13,200 nt of DNA, taken from the NCBI GenBank assembly GCA_003697085.1, contig RFFU01000016.1, positions 1-13,200 on the forward strand, in the 5' to 3' direction. Positions within the stretch are counted from its first letter, which is position 1, and each line of letters begins with the position of its first letter. The translations under genes were made by a program, and so were the position numbers. Of this stretch, positions 1-6,964 are shown one piece after another. The notes beneath the pieces are model-generated. The model searched no databases and was not told the DNA's origin. It saw only the letters and a list, made by a program, of their open reading frames with translations. Origin of the DNA: Candidatus Hydrogenedentota bacterium (GTDB taxonomy: Bacteria; UBA8481; J006).

Positions 1-1305
1 CATCTTCAGGATCGTGTAGATGATGCTGCTGTAGTAGTTCTCGTGAGCAAGCACCAGCGTGTGCGGGATTCCCGCGAGAATCCCCTGGACCGCCTCGAGG
101 AACTCCGCGACCGAGCCGCTCTTCAACAGCGCCCGCAACTCCCTCAGCCGCAATTCCTGGTCGCCGTTCTCCACGCCCATGTACTCCGCCACGAAATAAT
201 CGAGCATCGAGCGTTCCACTTCCCGGTTCGGATACCGCAGGTGATACAGGACCTCCTCGGCCTCCTCGTCCCGCTCGACCGCGTCGATCGTGAGGTACCC
301 GGTCTGGAAGAGCAGCGGGATCAGCTGCATCTTCTCCACCTCGTATTTTCCCAACGTCGATTCCCGCGCCACCAGGTGCTCCAGGTCCGAAAGATCGAAA
401 TTCCGCTCCCGCATCAGTTTGATCAGAAACGTCGGCGTGCCCGTGGCGAACCAGTAATTGCGGAATTCCCTCTGCCGGAAAAAACTCAGCATCGAAAACG
501 GATTGTACACCCGCTCGTCTTGGATCGAGAATCGATACCCGTTGTACCAATGTTCCATCTTTTCCTTCAGGGCGACCGGGGTAACATCCATTTCCGTGCT
601 GACGGCGTCGATGTGTTCGGCAAAATACGATTCCAGTTCGACCTGCGTATACCCCAACACGGCGGAGAATTCCCGGTCCATCGTGAGATCATACAGGTTA
701 TTCAGATCGGAAAAGATGCTCGTCCGCGAGAACTTGCTCACACCGGTCAAGAACACGAATTTCAGATGCGCATCCAATCCCTTGATCACGCCATAAAAGT
801 CCTTCAGCAGATCCCGGTACGCCGCGCAGGCGACGGTGTCGGGCAGAGCGCCGATGATCGGCTTGTCGTATTCGTCGATCAACAACGCCACCTTGCCGCG
901 CGGCGAGAGCGCCGTCACCAGATTCGCGAAGGCGTCTTTCGGCAGGCGCCCGTTGATCGCAACCCCGTATTCCCGGCCGATCGCCTGGAGACACTCGACC
1001 AGCGCCGTTTCCAGCTCCTCCGGTCTCCGGTATGCCATCTGCGTCATATCCAGCTTGATCACCGGGTGTTCCTTCCACTCGATCTTGTCGTGGATGTACA
1101 GCCCCTCGAACAACGCCTGATTCCCCCTGAAAATCTGCTCCAGGGTTGAGACCAACAGCGATTTCCCGAATCGCCGCGGTCGAGACAGGAAATAAACCTT
1201 TCCCTCCGTAATCAGCCGATAGAGGTAAGATGTCTTATCGACGTAGATGTAACCCTCCTGCCGAATATGCGGAAAATCCTGTATCCCGATCGGAAGTTTC
1301 TTCAT
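1..1305 (-). CDS. PF09820-type AAA-ATPase-like protein, 3' end beyond window edge
   Basis: The minus-strand frame is open from an ATG at 1305-1303 to the window edge (435 codons). The N-terminus MKKLPIGIQDF..YVDKTSY is the hallmark opening of the AAA-ATPase-like family (PF09820). A Walker A segment SRPRRFGKS lies at about residues 41-49 (K48), and a Walker B-like LLIDEYDKP lies at about 141-149. Later segments (VFLTGVSKFS, YNGYRFS, NPFSMLSFF, FATGTPTFL) are also typical. Intact members are usually somewhat over 500 residues and end in a PD-(D/E)XK nuclease-like domain, so that end should lie left of this window. The start is supported by a GGAGGA Shine-Dalgarno eight bases upstream. The cellular role of the family is poorly known; it is often found in many copies per genome and may be defence-related or mobile, which is inference. 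No frameshift or internal stop was seen. Confidence 0.93.
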   Translation of the reverse strand, partial: MKKLPIGIQDFPHIRQEGYIYVDKTSYLYRLITEGKVYFLSRPRRFGKSLLVSTLEQIFRGNQALFEGLYIHDKIEWKEHPVIKLDMTQMAYRRPEELETALVECLQAIGREYGVAINGRLPKDAFANLVTALSPRGKVALLIDEYDKPIIGALPDTVACAAYRDLLKDFYGVIKGLDAHLKFVFLTGVSKFSRTSIFSDLNNLYDLTMDREFSAVLGYTQVELESYFAEHIDAVSTEMDVTPVALKEKMEHWYNGYRFSIQDERVYNPFSMLSFFRQREFRNYWFATGTPTFLIKLMRERNFDLSDLEHLVARESTLGKYEVEKMQLIPLLFQTGYLTIDAVERDEEAEEVLYHLRYPNREVERSMLDYFVAEYMGVENGDQELRLRELRALLKSGSVAEFLEAVQGILAGIPHTLVLAHENYYSSIIYTILKM

Positions 1306-1369
1306 TCGGTGTTCCTCCGGCCGTCCTCAAGAACTTCGTCTCCGCCGTCATCATCCCGACGCCGAAACT

Positions 1370-1397
1370 ATTGTACGAAACGGAGACTCCAGGACAA
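1370..1397 (-). promoter_or_regulatory. candidate sigma70-type promoter for the PF09820 ATPase gene
   Basis: On the minus strand a TTGTCC box (1397-1392) is followed after 16 bases by TACAAT (1375-1370). These match the -35 consensus at 4 of 6 and the -10 consensus at 5 of 6 positions. The implied transcript would have a leader of roughly 55-60 nt before the ATG at 1305. The rest of the 176-bp divergent gap (1306-1481) shows only a weaker TTGACG-like box at 1414-1419 on the plus strand that could serve the DUF342 gene. This is by eye only; consensus promoters in this lineage are not established. Confidence 0.3.
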
Positions 1398-1481
1398 ACC
1401 CAAACCACGTGAATTGACGAAGGAGCCCGCGGGTTCACAACGCCGTTCCCCCGCTGTTGGGACTTCCTTTTTTTCCGAGGA

Positions 1482-2921
1482 ATGGCTCCTTCCCTGCGGA
1501 AAAGAAAAAGCCTTTTGGTGCTTTCGCCGCGGCAAAGCTCCGAGTATGATCTCGGCGTTATGGGGGACGGGACACCTCCAATCGAGTTGCGCATCAGCGA
1601 AGATGCGATGACGGCCGAGGTGAAGATCGCCTCGGGCGCGGCCGTCGGCCTTCCCGCCGTGCTGAACGCTCTGGCGGGGCGGGGTGTCGTGTATGGAATT
1701 GATCAAAAAAGCATCGAGGAAGCGCTCGAGAAGCGCGGGGAATGGGTCGTCGTCGCCAGAGGAACCCCGGCCGTCAAACCCGTGCATGGCCGAGTCGAAT
1801 ACCATTTTTCCACATCTCAGAAACCGAAGGTCACGATTCGCAAGAACGGTTCCGCGGACTTCAAGGAGCTCGGTTACGTTCAAAATGTCACGGCCGGATT
1901 CCAACTCGCCACCCTCGTCGATCCCGTCCCCGGGCGAACCGGCCGGAACCTCCGGGGTGACGTATTGCCGTGTGCCGAGCCGGTGCCGGCGAAACTCAAG
2001 CCCGGGCGGAACGTCTCGATCTCCGAGGACGGCCGCCATCTCATCGCCGACGTCGATGGAGCCGTCAAGATCGACCGCGACGGCGTCGTCTCCGTCGATC
2101 AGGTTCTCAACATCCTCGGAGACGTCGGGCCCGAGACGGGAAACATCGACTTCGTTGGGACGGTTATCGTCGGCGGCAACGTTCTTTCCGACTTCCGCGT
2201 CAAGGCGGCGGAAGAGGTTGTCGTCCGCGGCTCCGTCGAGGGGGCCTTCATCGAGGGCCGGAAAGGGGTCCGGATCGAAGGGGGGGTCTTCGGAAGCGGA
2301 AAAGCCCTGATCCAATCTCCCGGTAACATCACTGTTCGGCGGGCGCAGGATGCCCACCTCTATTCCGGAGGCGATATTCTCGTTCAGGACAGCCTCGTGC
2401 GGGTCAGCGCGGTCGCCGCCGGAAAAATTTCCGTGGCACGCGCGATTATCGGAGGATCCGTCGCCGCCCCTTCGGTCTTCGCCGGAACCCTCGGAGCCGA
2501 TTCCGAAACCCGCACCGTGGTCGAGATCGGAATCTCACCTCGCGCACGCCTGATGGGACGAAAATGGGAGATGGACTTTCAAAAGGCTCGTAACCGGCTC
2601 ATCATCGTGAGAGAACGCCTCCATCCGCTCCAGGAAGCGAAGCGGAGCGGAAAGATCATGGATCGCGAGATGGTCGTCGAGATGGATCGGCTCGAACGGG
2701 AAGAGTTTTCGTTGCTTTCGACGATCCTGGCCGCCGCGGCGGATGTCCGCATTATGCTCGCGAAACCGGATACCGCCGTGCCTGGGACCCTCACCGTCTC
2801 GGGCACGGTTCATCGCGGCGTCATTCTGGCCTCCTGCGGGATGGAGCGACCGGTCACGCAGGAACATCCGCGCTTGAAGGTCACCGCGAGCGAGGGGAAA
2901 TTAGCAGGAGGCGCGGCGTGA
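1482..2921 (+). CDS. FapA/DUF342 family beta-helix protein
   Basis: The 479-residue product matches the DUF342 (FapA) architecture. A N-terminal alpha/beta region runs to about residue 205 and includes the typical opening IELRISEDAMTAEVKI. A right-handed beta-helix follows at about 215-345, with repeated Gly/Val/Ile rungs such as GNIDFVGTVIVGGNV, EEVVVRGSVEGAFIEG and GVRIEGGVFGSG. A helical, probably coiled-coil segment lies at about 355-425, and a short beta tail ends the protein. The founding member FapA is linked to flagellar assembly and polar targeting, but relatives occur widely and there are no flagellar genes here, so the role is open. It has no signal peptide or membrane span and is probably cytoplasmic. 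The start is uncertain: ATG 1482 has a GAGG only one base away, and an in-frame ATG at 1560 (codon 27) would still keep the whole domain. The stop codon overlaps the GTG start of the next gene, so the two are coupled. Confidence 0.9.
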   Translation: MAPSLRKRKSLLVLSPRQSSEYDLGVMGDGTPPIELRISEDAMTAEVKIASGAAVGLPAVLNALAGRGVVYGIDQKSIEEALEKRGEWVVVARGTPAVKPVHGRVEYHFSTSQKPKVTIRKNGSADFKELGYVQNVTAGFQLATLVDPVPGRTGRNLRGDVLPCAEPVPAKLKPGRNVSISEDGRHLIADVDGAVKIDRDGVVSVDQVLNILGDVGPETGNIDFVGTVIVGGNVLSDFRVKAAEEVVVRGSVEGAFIEGRKGVRIEGGVFGSGKALIQSPGNITVRRAQDAHLYSGGDILVQDSLVRVSAVAAGKISVARAIIGGSVAAPSVFAGTLGADSETRTVVEIGISPRARLMGRKWEMDFQKARNRLIIVRERLHPLQEAKRSGKIMDREMVVEMDRLEREEFSLLSTILAAAADVRIMLAKPDTAVPGTLTVSGTVHRGVILASCGMERPVTQEHPRLKVTASEGKLAGGAA

Positions 2922-4003
2922 AGGACGCGGAGATCATCCAGCCGCTGGGCTCTTTCGCGACTGCGGTCCGCAAGAACGTCAAGGGACTCTCGAGCCGGAT
3001 CGTGTGGTACGCGTATGGAATGGAGAACGAATTCGAGGCGGGAGGCGCCTCACAGGAGGATTTCACGCTCAAACCTCTCCCCAAGAACCGCGTGGACTGG
3101 GAAACCTATGTCCTGGCCCAGGGCGCCGGAGCCCTTCAAGGGCACATGACGGGAAGGATCGACCCCGACGGAACCCTCAATCAGGACAAGAAGACACAGT
3201 TCATCCATCAGATTCTTCCTGAAAACTTCGCGTTCCTCGCCTCCCGTTGTCGGATTCCCGGAACCGGAACCGGCGGCCGTCTCGGACTGCTTCTCAAGGA
3301 TCCGGTCCGCGCCTCGGCCATCCTCTTCTTTCAGGAATATCTCCGAAGCATCTACAAATCGGTTGCGGGCGCCGACGAAACGCTCCTGCTCAAACTCCTC
3401 GCCGATCTCCCCGGCTCCGTCCCCCCCAAGGAACTCCTCGCCTCGTGGCGCGAGAATGAAGAGATACTGAAGAAGGAAACCCGGAATCCGATCTACGAAC
3501 CCGACGAGAACCACCAACTGCGAATCTATGTCAAGGAAGGAAAGAAGAAGAAACTCGTCAACGGTTGGCTCTTCGGGACCGAAGAAGAACCGGAAGAGGA
3601 GGAAAGGGGTGCCAAGGAAATTCCGGCGGGCACGGATTACGACAGAAGGATCGAGAAGGGGGCGTTTTACACGCGAATGATGGCATTGTTGGACGAAGCC
3701 GCGTTTCTGATCGGACCGGACGGCTCGGCGGTTCTGGACGCAGCCGTCGAGATTCGCTCGGGAGCTGTCGGTAAGATGGTCCAGGCCGTCCAGAAATTCA
3801 CGGACCTGGCGGACTCGCGCCAACTTACGGAACAGCACGCCAAGATGGCGGAGTCTCTTATTTCACGCCTGGAAACCTTGGGGAAGATCGCGGGAAGCCG
3901 CGGCCGGCTCCTCGAAAGCGTTGGCCTCGACCGCGAGGCGCTCAAGACCGCGCAGGCTGAAACCCTCCGCCTCAAGCGGAAACTTCGTATCCAATCCTCG
4001 TAG
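2918..4003 (+). CDS. hypothetical protein, translationally coupled to the DUF342 gene
   Basis: This is a 361-residue product that I do not recognise. It starts at GTG 2918, which overlaps the TGA of the upstream gene (GTGA). A strong AGGAGG at 2906-2911, six bases upstream, supports this start. It has no signal peptide or membrane span. The middle holds a Lys-rich turn (GKKKKLVNGW, about 208-217) followed by an acidic run (TEEEPEEEER, about 221-230), perhaps an exposed linker. The part after about residue 245 reads as mostly helical, with a heptad-like C-terminus rich in Leu, Glu, Lys and Arg. The tight coupling suggests that it works with the DUF342 protein, possibly as a binding partner; that is inference. 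It ends in TAG and converges with the Yip1-family gene, leaving a 59-bp gap with no convincing terminator. Confidence 0.85.
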   Translation: MKDAEIIQPLGSFATAVRKNVKGLSSRIVWYAYGMENEFEAGGASQEDFTLKPLPKNRVDWETYVLAQGAGALQGHMTGRIDPDGTLNQDKKTQFIHQILPENFAFLASRCRIPGTGTGGRLGLLLKDPVRASAILFFQEYLRSIYKSVAGADETLLLKLLADLPGSVPPKELLASWRENEEILKKETRNPIYEPDENHQLRIYVKEGKKKKLVNGWLFGTEEEPEEEERGAKEIPAGTDYDRRIEKGAFYTRMMALLDEAAFLIGPDGSAVLDAAVEIRSGAVGKMVQAVQKFTDLADSRQLTEQHAKMAESLISRLETLGKIAGSRGRLLESVGLDREALKTAQAETLRLKRKLRIQSS

Positions 4004-4062
4004 GAATCTCCTGCGAAACCGCGGAGTCAGAGCGCCCGCCCTTCCGCCGTGATCGGTGTCTT

Positions 4063-4599
4063 CTACACGGTCATTCCTTTTGCGTGCATCGCCTGCATAA
4101 GTCCGGGAATCATTACCGCCGCCGCGACGCCCAGAACCAGCACCCCGAGACAACACACAAAGACCGGCAGTAGAACGACAGCGATGGCCTGGCCGCGGCT
4201 GAGCCGATGGAGGCGCTCGACGATGATCACGTTGACCGCGAGGCTCCACAAAACGGCCGGAACGGCGAGGATCGGTCCCAGGAACGGCACGACGGTCGCC
4301 AGATTGAGAATGTTCGCCAGCCCCACCGCGCGAAGGTGTCCGATATAGTCCGCGGTTCCTCCGAAGAGACGCGCCACGCCCCACAAGATACCGGTTCCAA
4401 TGAAAAGTCCCAGGACGCCGAAGACCGGCCCGACAACGAGTCCGATGGGATTGAGCGTTCCCACAGCACTGGCGACTCCGCCCAGAAGAACCATCACGAC
4501 CGCTCCGACCGTGTTCGACTCGTCCGCCGCCGCCCGCTCGATCACGCCTTCCTTGAAAGTCACGATCTCCCAACCCAAACGAAACCAATCACCGAGCAT
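4063..4599 (-). CDS. Yip1-family integral membrane protein
   Basis: The 178-residue product is very hydrophobic, with about four to five membrane spans (roughly residues 30-48, 51-76, 92-101 weak, 103-127 and 137-163). The opening WFRLGWEIVTFKEGVIERA, which runs straight into the first span, and the polar GGTADYIGHLRAVGLANI between spans are typical of bacterial Yip1-domain (PF04893) proteins. The function of the bacterial members is unknown. The start at ATG 4599 is supported by GGGGAGG (4612-4606) with a six-base spacer. It lies 54 bp downstream of the stop of the 211-residue gene on the same strand, so the two are probably one operon. The 54-bp gap shows no clear terminator. Confidence 0.85.
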   Translation of the reverse strand: MLGDWFRLGWEIVTFKEGVIERAAADESNTVGAVVMVLLGGVASAVGTLNPIGLVVGPVFGVLGLFIGTGILWGVARLFGGTADYIGHLRAVGLANILNLATVVPFLGPILAVPAVLWSLAVNVIIVERLHRLSRGQAIAVVLLPVFVCCLGVLVLGVAAAVMIPGLMQAMHAKGMTV

Positions 4600-4653
4600 T
4601 GCGCGCCTCCCCGTCTCCTCTCTTTTTTATCCTGTAAGGACGTTCGGATGATT

Positions 4654-5289
4654 TTATTGAAGAAGACGCGGTGAGGCAATAATGGGAATTCGACCGAAGC
4701 GGAAAAGCGTTGCGCGGGAAGCCCGAGAACCGGTCAGGAACCATCGCAACACGGCGTCGTCGAGCCGCTTCTTTCCGGCCGACTTCATCCTCTCCACGAC
4801 CGTTGAAAGCACCTCGGAGAAACGCTCGAACCCCTCCGATAACTCCCTGAAGATCTTCCGCCCCGCCCCCGGACGGCCCATCGCGGAGAGGGTGTGATAC
4901 GCCTTTCGGCCGAAGTGAATGTAGTAATCGGGTCGAACGGGACGGCGCGCCAATTGCTCGGGAAAACACCCCACCAACAAAAGCGAATAGTCCCCGACCC
5001 ACCGGATCAATTCCTCGCGCCGCGTTGGCTCCGCCGTCTTCGCCTCCAGCCACGCTTCGGCCACCGTATCCGGAAACGACGCCGCCCCGGAGGATCGCCG
5101 CTTTCCAAAGAAACGTTTCTCCGTCGCCAAACGGCGCAAAAGTAGAACAAGGTAATGCTCCGCATCCTCCGAGGCTTCGATACCGTTTCGCTTCATCGCG
5201 CCTCGGACCGCCTCATGAAAGAATTCCTCCAGCGAAGAGGACGCGATGATCCCCGCCGTCTCACCGGATCGGATCGCTTTCTCGCTCAT
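4654..5289 (-). CDS. conserved hypothetical protein, 211 residues
   Basis: The segment RREELIRWVGDYSLLLVGCF, continued by a Pro-Glu turn and DYYIHFGRKAYHTLS (about residues 90-135), resembles a conserved motif I have seen in uncharacterised bacterial proteins that pair a VGD-x-x-L-hydrophobic-G-x-FP stretch with a YY-x-x-x-G-x-x-AY stretch. I know no function for it. There is no signal peptide or sure membrane span; it looks like a soluble helical protein. The frame stays open upstream to 5460, but the real start is placed at ATG 5289 because GGAGG (5300-5296) lies six bases before it. The upstream extension is low-complexity and covers a hairpin and an ATPase remnant. It is followed 54 bp later by the Yip1-family gene in the same direction. 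The 5' leader carries a perfect inverted repeat that may control its translation. Confidence 0.8.
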   Translation of the reverse strand: MSEKAIRSGETAGIIASSSLEEFFHEAVRGAMKRNGIEASEDAEHYLVLLLRRLATEKRFFGKRRSSGAASFPDTVAEAWLEAKTAEPTRREELIRWVGDYSLLLVGCFPEQLARRPVRPDYYIHFGRKAYHTLSAMGRPGAGRKIFRELSEGFERFSEVLSTVVERMKSAGKKRLDDAVLRWFLTGSRASRATLFRFGRIPIIASPRLLQ

Positions 5290-5300
5290 AACCTTCCTCC

Positions 5301-5338
5301 CGGGGAAGCGCGTGCGTTCCTTCTTCCGCGCTTCCCCG
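5301..5338 (-). promoter_or_regulatory. perfect 12-bp leader hairpin abutting the Shine-Dalgarno
   Basis: The arms CGGGGAAGCGCG (5338-5327 on the minus strand) and CGCGCTTCCCCG (5312-5301) are perfectly complementary over 12 bp, mostly G-C. They enclose a 14-nt purine-rich loop, GAAGAAGGAACGCA. The next base after the 3' arm begins GGAGG, the ribosome-binding site of the 211-residue gene. As RNA this would be a very stable stem stacked against the Shine-Dalgarno, with a second GGA in its loop. There is no U-run after it, so it is unlikely to be a simple terminator. Translational control or transcript stabilisation is inferred, not shown. Confidence 0.6.
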
Positions 5339-5347
5339 CTCTCTTCT

Positions 5348-5633
5348 TTATCCTCTATCGGCACAAATCTGAACAAAGTTGAGAACCGTAGAGCGCGCCG
5401 TCCGGCTGACCCGGGCGATGGGCGCGATGTTGGTGGCCTGAGCGTTTTGCCGCACGGCAATCTCCAAAAAATCAGATGAACGAACCTATGTTTCGAACGA
5501 GGGCCTCGTTTCGTATCTCCTCCTGCAGGTAAGTCTCAGCGTAGGTCGAAAGGGATCGCTCGGAATGAAAGCGGCGCCGGAACCAAGTGGACTTCCCAAC
5601 GCCCCGGAGCCCGAGCAAAAGAATCGACCGCAT
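5348..5633 (-). pseudogene. remnant of an AAA_14/DUF4143 ATPase (deleted, frameshifted)
   Basis: Reading from ATG 5633, the frame gives MRSILLLGLRGVGKSTW with a clear Walker A (GVGKST, K at 5594-5592). It then jumps within about ten residues to TYAETYLQEEIRNEALVRNI, which in intact AAA_14/DUF4143 ATPases lies well over a hundred residues further on. Walker B and the rest of the ATPase core are therefore missing, as if by an in-frame internal deletion near 5545-5575. A TGA stops this frame at 5474-5472. In the next frame the homology continues with DFLEIAVRQNAQATNI and APIARVSRTARSTVLNF, the helix-turn-helix part that follows the TYLQEEI motif in this family, until TAA at 5350-5348. One extra base near 5466-5480 explains the shift. 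The C-terminal DUF4143 region is absent. Family ATPases are usually near 380-400 residues, so this is a dead fragment. Confidence 0.75.
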
Positions 5634-5838
5634 CGGAGAGGGAAGAATCCGTAAATATAGTCATCATTCTTCTGGCGAATATACTCTCTGTCAATTAACA
5701 AAGGGTGCATGGCGAAAATGGGGACCTTTTGCCGGATCGTGTCGGCAGCGGAGAGATATGTTCGCGCTGGGAGGTTCAAAGCGTGCGGATTCTGGTGTGC
5801 TTGAACCACAGGAGAAGGCGGATCCTCGAGACTTCCAG

Positions 5839-5865
5839 TTGAACCAAGACGACCAAGGGGATAAT
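5839..5865 (+). promoter_or_regulatory. weak candidate promoter for the MNT/HEPN pair
   Basis: TTGAAC (5839-5844) and GATAAT (5860-5865) are separated by 15 bases. The -10 matches at 5 of 6 positions, but the spacer is short. If used, transcription would begin almost at the GTG start at 5874, giving a nearly leaderless message, which fits the lack of a well-spaced Shine-Dalgarno there. An AAGGGG at 5855-5860 is 13 bases from the GTG. The remainder of the 5634-5873 gap shows only an isolated TTGACA on the minus strand near 5690, facing the ATPase remnant and without a matching -10. Confidence 0.2.
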
Positions 5866-5873
5866 CTCGCAAT

Positions 5874-6200
5874 GTGACGTTGAAAGAGGACATCAGAGCC
5901 AGGTTTCTTGCTGAAAAACCACGGCTCATCGAGGCTCTGCGCCGTTATCGCCCGGAACGCGTCTACCTCTTCGGCTCCTTTGCTCACGGCGATGTCAACG
6001 CCCACTCCGATATCGATCTTTGTATCATCAAGCGAACGAAGCGACGTTTTCTCGACAGGATCGAGGAGGTTTCGAGGCTTTTGAATTCTTCCTTCCCGCT
6101 CGAGGTCCTCGTTTACACTCCGGAGGAAATGGAGGCGATGCGGCGGATGCGAGTTCCGCTGGCGCGGGTGATCCTCGAAGAAGGAGAGAGGCTGCTATGA
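5874..6200 (+). CDS. MNT-type nucleotidyltransferase (antitoxin of an MNT/HEPN pair)
   Basis: The 108-residue product contains GSFAHGDVNAHSDIDL at about residues 34-49. This is the GS-x10-D-x-D signature of minimal nucleotidyltransferases (PF01909), with G34, S35 and the metal-binding D46 and D48 all present. Length and layout are normal for the family, and the protein looks complete. Such proteins are encoded next to a HEPN protein and act as its antitoxin; in the characterised MntA/HepT pair the antitoxin modifies the toxin with AMP. The start is GTG 5874; TTG 5880 is an alternative, because no well-placed ribosome-binding site separates them. Its TGA overlaps the ATG of the HEPN gene (ATGA, 6197-6200), the usual coupling for this pair. 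The odd point is that the antitoxin is intact while its toxin partner is frameshifted. Confidence 0.9.
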   Translation: MTLKEDIRARFLAEKPRLIEALRRYRPERVYLFGSFAHGDVNAHSDIDLCIIKRTKRRFLDRIEEVSRLLNSSFPLEVLVYTPEEMEAMRRMRVPLARVILEEGERLL

Positions 6201-6590
6201 GTGAGAACCGCAGGTTATACCAGCGGTGGTTCCAAACGGCTCAGGAAGACTTGGAAGCGGCCCGGTGGAACCTCCAGGGGGGATTCTATAGTCAAACCTG
6301 CTTTCTCTGCCAACAGGCTGTCGAGAAGGCCCTGAAGGCGTTTCTCTTTTTGCAGGGAGAGCGGGATGTATGGGGACACAGCGCCGAGTTCTTGGCAAAG
6401 ATGACCAGTCGGCTATCTCCCGCTTCTCGAGGAGAAAATGTCGGTGTTGAAGAAACTCGATCGTTTCTATATCCCGACTCGGTATCCCAATGGCCTCCCG
6501 GAGGGAACGCCGCACCAGAATTACACGCGCGAGGATGCGGATTTCGCCTTGCGGCTGGCCGAGGAAATAATGGGGTTTCTCTCCAGGTAA
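6197..6590 (+). pseudogene. HEPN-domain protein (toxin partner) broken by one frameshift
   Basis: From ATG 6197 the frame reads YQRWFQTAQEDLEAARWNL and FYSQTCFLCQQAVEKALKAF, the typical opening of HEPN proteins (PF05168), then RDVWGHS at about residues 56-62. R56 and H61 form the R-x4-H pair of HEPN RNases. After about 6405 this frame turns to unrelated sequence and stops at 6595. The +1 frame takes over with LLEEKMSVLKKLDRFYIPTR, YPNGLPEGTPHQNYTRED and ADFALRLAEEIMGFLSR, the normal HEPN ending, to TAA 6588-6590. Removing one C from the CCC at 6419-6421 would give a continuous protein of about 130 residues, the usual family size. Either the toxin is inactivated or the base is a sequencing error. 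If unshifted, it would be the RNase-like toxin held in check by the MNT protein upstream. Confidence 0.85.
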
Positions 6591-6610
6591 AATAAGAGGT
6601 TCGTCAGCAA

Positions 6611-6682
6611 AATGACAACGCGGGGCTTGGTTCATCCGCCCGCAGGTTGGAGAACCTGCGCCTCGCTTCTGCCGACAAGATG
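6611..6682. repeat. direct repeat copy 1 with a perfect internal palindrome
   Basis: This 72-bp block returns almost unchanged at 6892-6964. It begins AATGACAACGCGGGGCT and contains a perfect 8-bp inverted repeat, CGCAGGTT-ggag-AACCTGCG, at 6641-6660. An imperfect one around GCCGACAAGATGGCGGC follows. It begins 20 bp after the HEPN stop codon. Copy 1 and copy 2 differ by a few substitutions and one inserted C. No coding potential is evident. Confidence 0.8.
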
Positions 6683-6721
6683 GCGGCGTTCCCAGGGATC
6701 GCGCTCCTCGCGGGTCTTCCT

Positions 6722-6759
6722 GCAGGCAAGATGCCTGCGCTACCAGGCTAGAGAGCCTG
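6722..6759. repeat. two tandem short palindromes
   Basis: The first unit is GCAGGCA-aga-TGCCTGC (6722-6738, perfect 7-bp arms, 3-base loop). The second is CAGGCT-agag-AGCCTG (6744-6759, perfect 6-bp arms). They are joined by a short ctac-type spacer. The same layout, a palindrome carrying an AAGATGCC or GGATGCC core and then a CTACC or GTCCC tail, is typical of dispersed intergenic palindromic repeats in several GC-rich bacterial groups; that comparison is from memory. Confidence 0.7.
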
Positions 6760-6795
6760 CGCTCCATGCCGTGCCTCCATGGCGCTTCCCTTCCT

Positions 6796-6812
6796 GCAGG
6801 CAGGATGCCTGC
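6796..6812. repeat. short palindrome, second copy of the GCAGGCA unit
   Basis: GCAGGCA-gga-TGCCTGC has the same arms as the unit at 6722-6738 but a different loop base, and is preceded by the same TTCCT. This shows that the element is repeated inside this gap rather than being a single hairpin. A smaller GGGC-ttc-GCCC palindrome follows at 6874-6884. The bases between 6813 and 6873 show nothing else I can name. Confidence 0.7.
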
Positions 6813-6891
6813 GGTCCCGGGAGAGTGTTCATTGCCCGGTTCGCTGGTCGCCACTCCTGGGGGATTCCTCGTCGGGCTTCGCCCTCCTCGG

Positions 6892-6964
6892 AATGACAAC
6901 GCGGGGCTCGGTTCATCCGCCCCGCAGGTTGGAGAACCTGCGCCTCGCTTCTGCCGGCAAGATG
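6892..6964. repeat. direct repeat copy 2 with a perfect internal palindrome
   Basis: This is the second copy of the 6611-6682 block, with one extra C and a few changes. The 8-bp palindrome CGCAGGTT-ggag-AACCTGCG recurs at 6923-6942. The sequence runs on into GCCGGCAAGATGCCCGC and a C-rich stretch, and ends a few bases before the stop codon of the PorV-like gene at 6989. The two copies bracket the shorter palindromes, so the whole 6611-6985 stretch is a small repeat cluster between convergent genes. Confidence 0.8.

Noticed and set aside
43-1149. 368-residue open frame on the plus strand
   Set aside because: The minus strand here encodes a clear PF09820 ATPase; the plus-strand product is rich in His, Arg and Gln with no family signs.
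4008-4026. Terminator hairpin between the convergent genes
   Set aside because: CTCC-t-GCG and CGC-GGAG can pair around AAAC, but the stem is bulged and no T-run follows on either strand.
4207-4674. 155-residue open frame on the plus strand
   Set aside because: It is antisense to the Yip1-family gene, whose membrane spans and ribosome-binding site are clear; the plus-strand product is a His/Arg/Asp-rich shadow.
5290-5460. 57-codon N-terminal extension of the 211-residue protein
   Set aside because: The extension is low-complexity and covers a hairpin and a pseudogene, and the internal ATG at 5289 has a well-spaced GGAGG.
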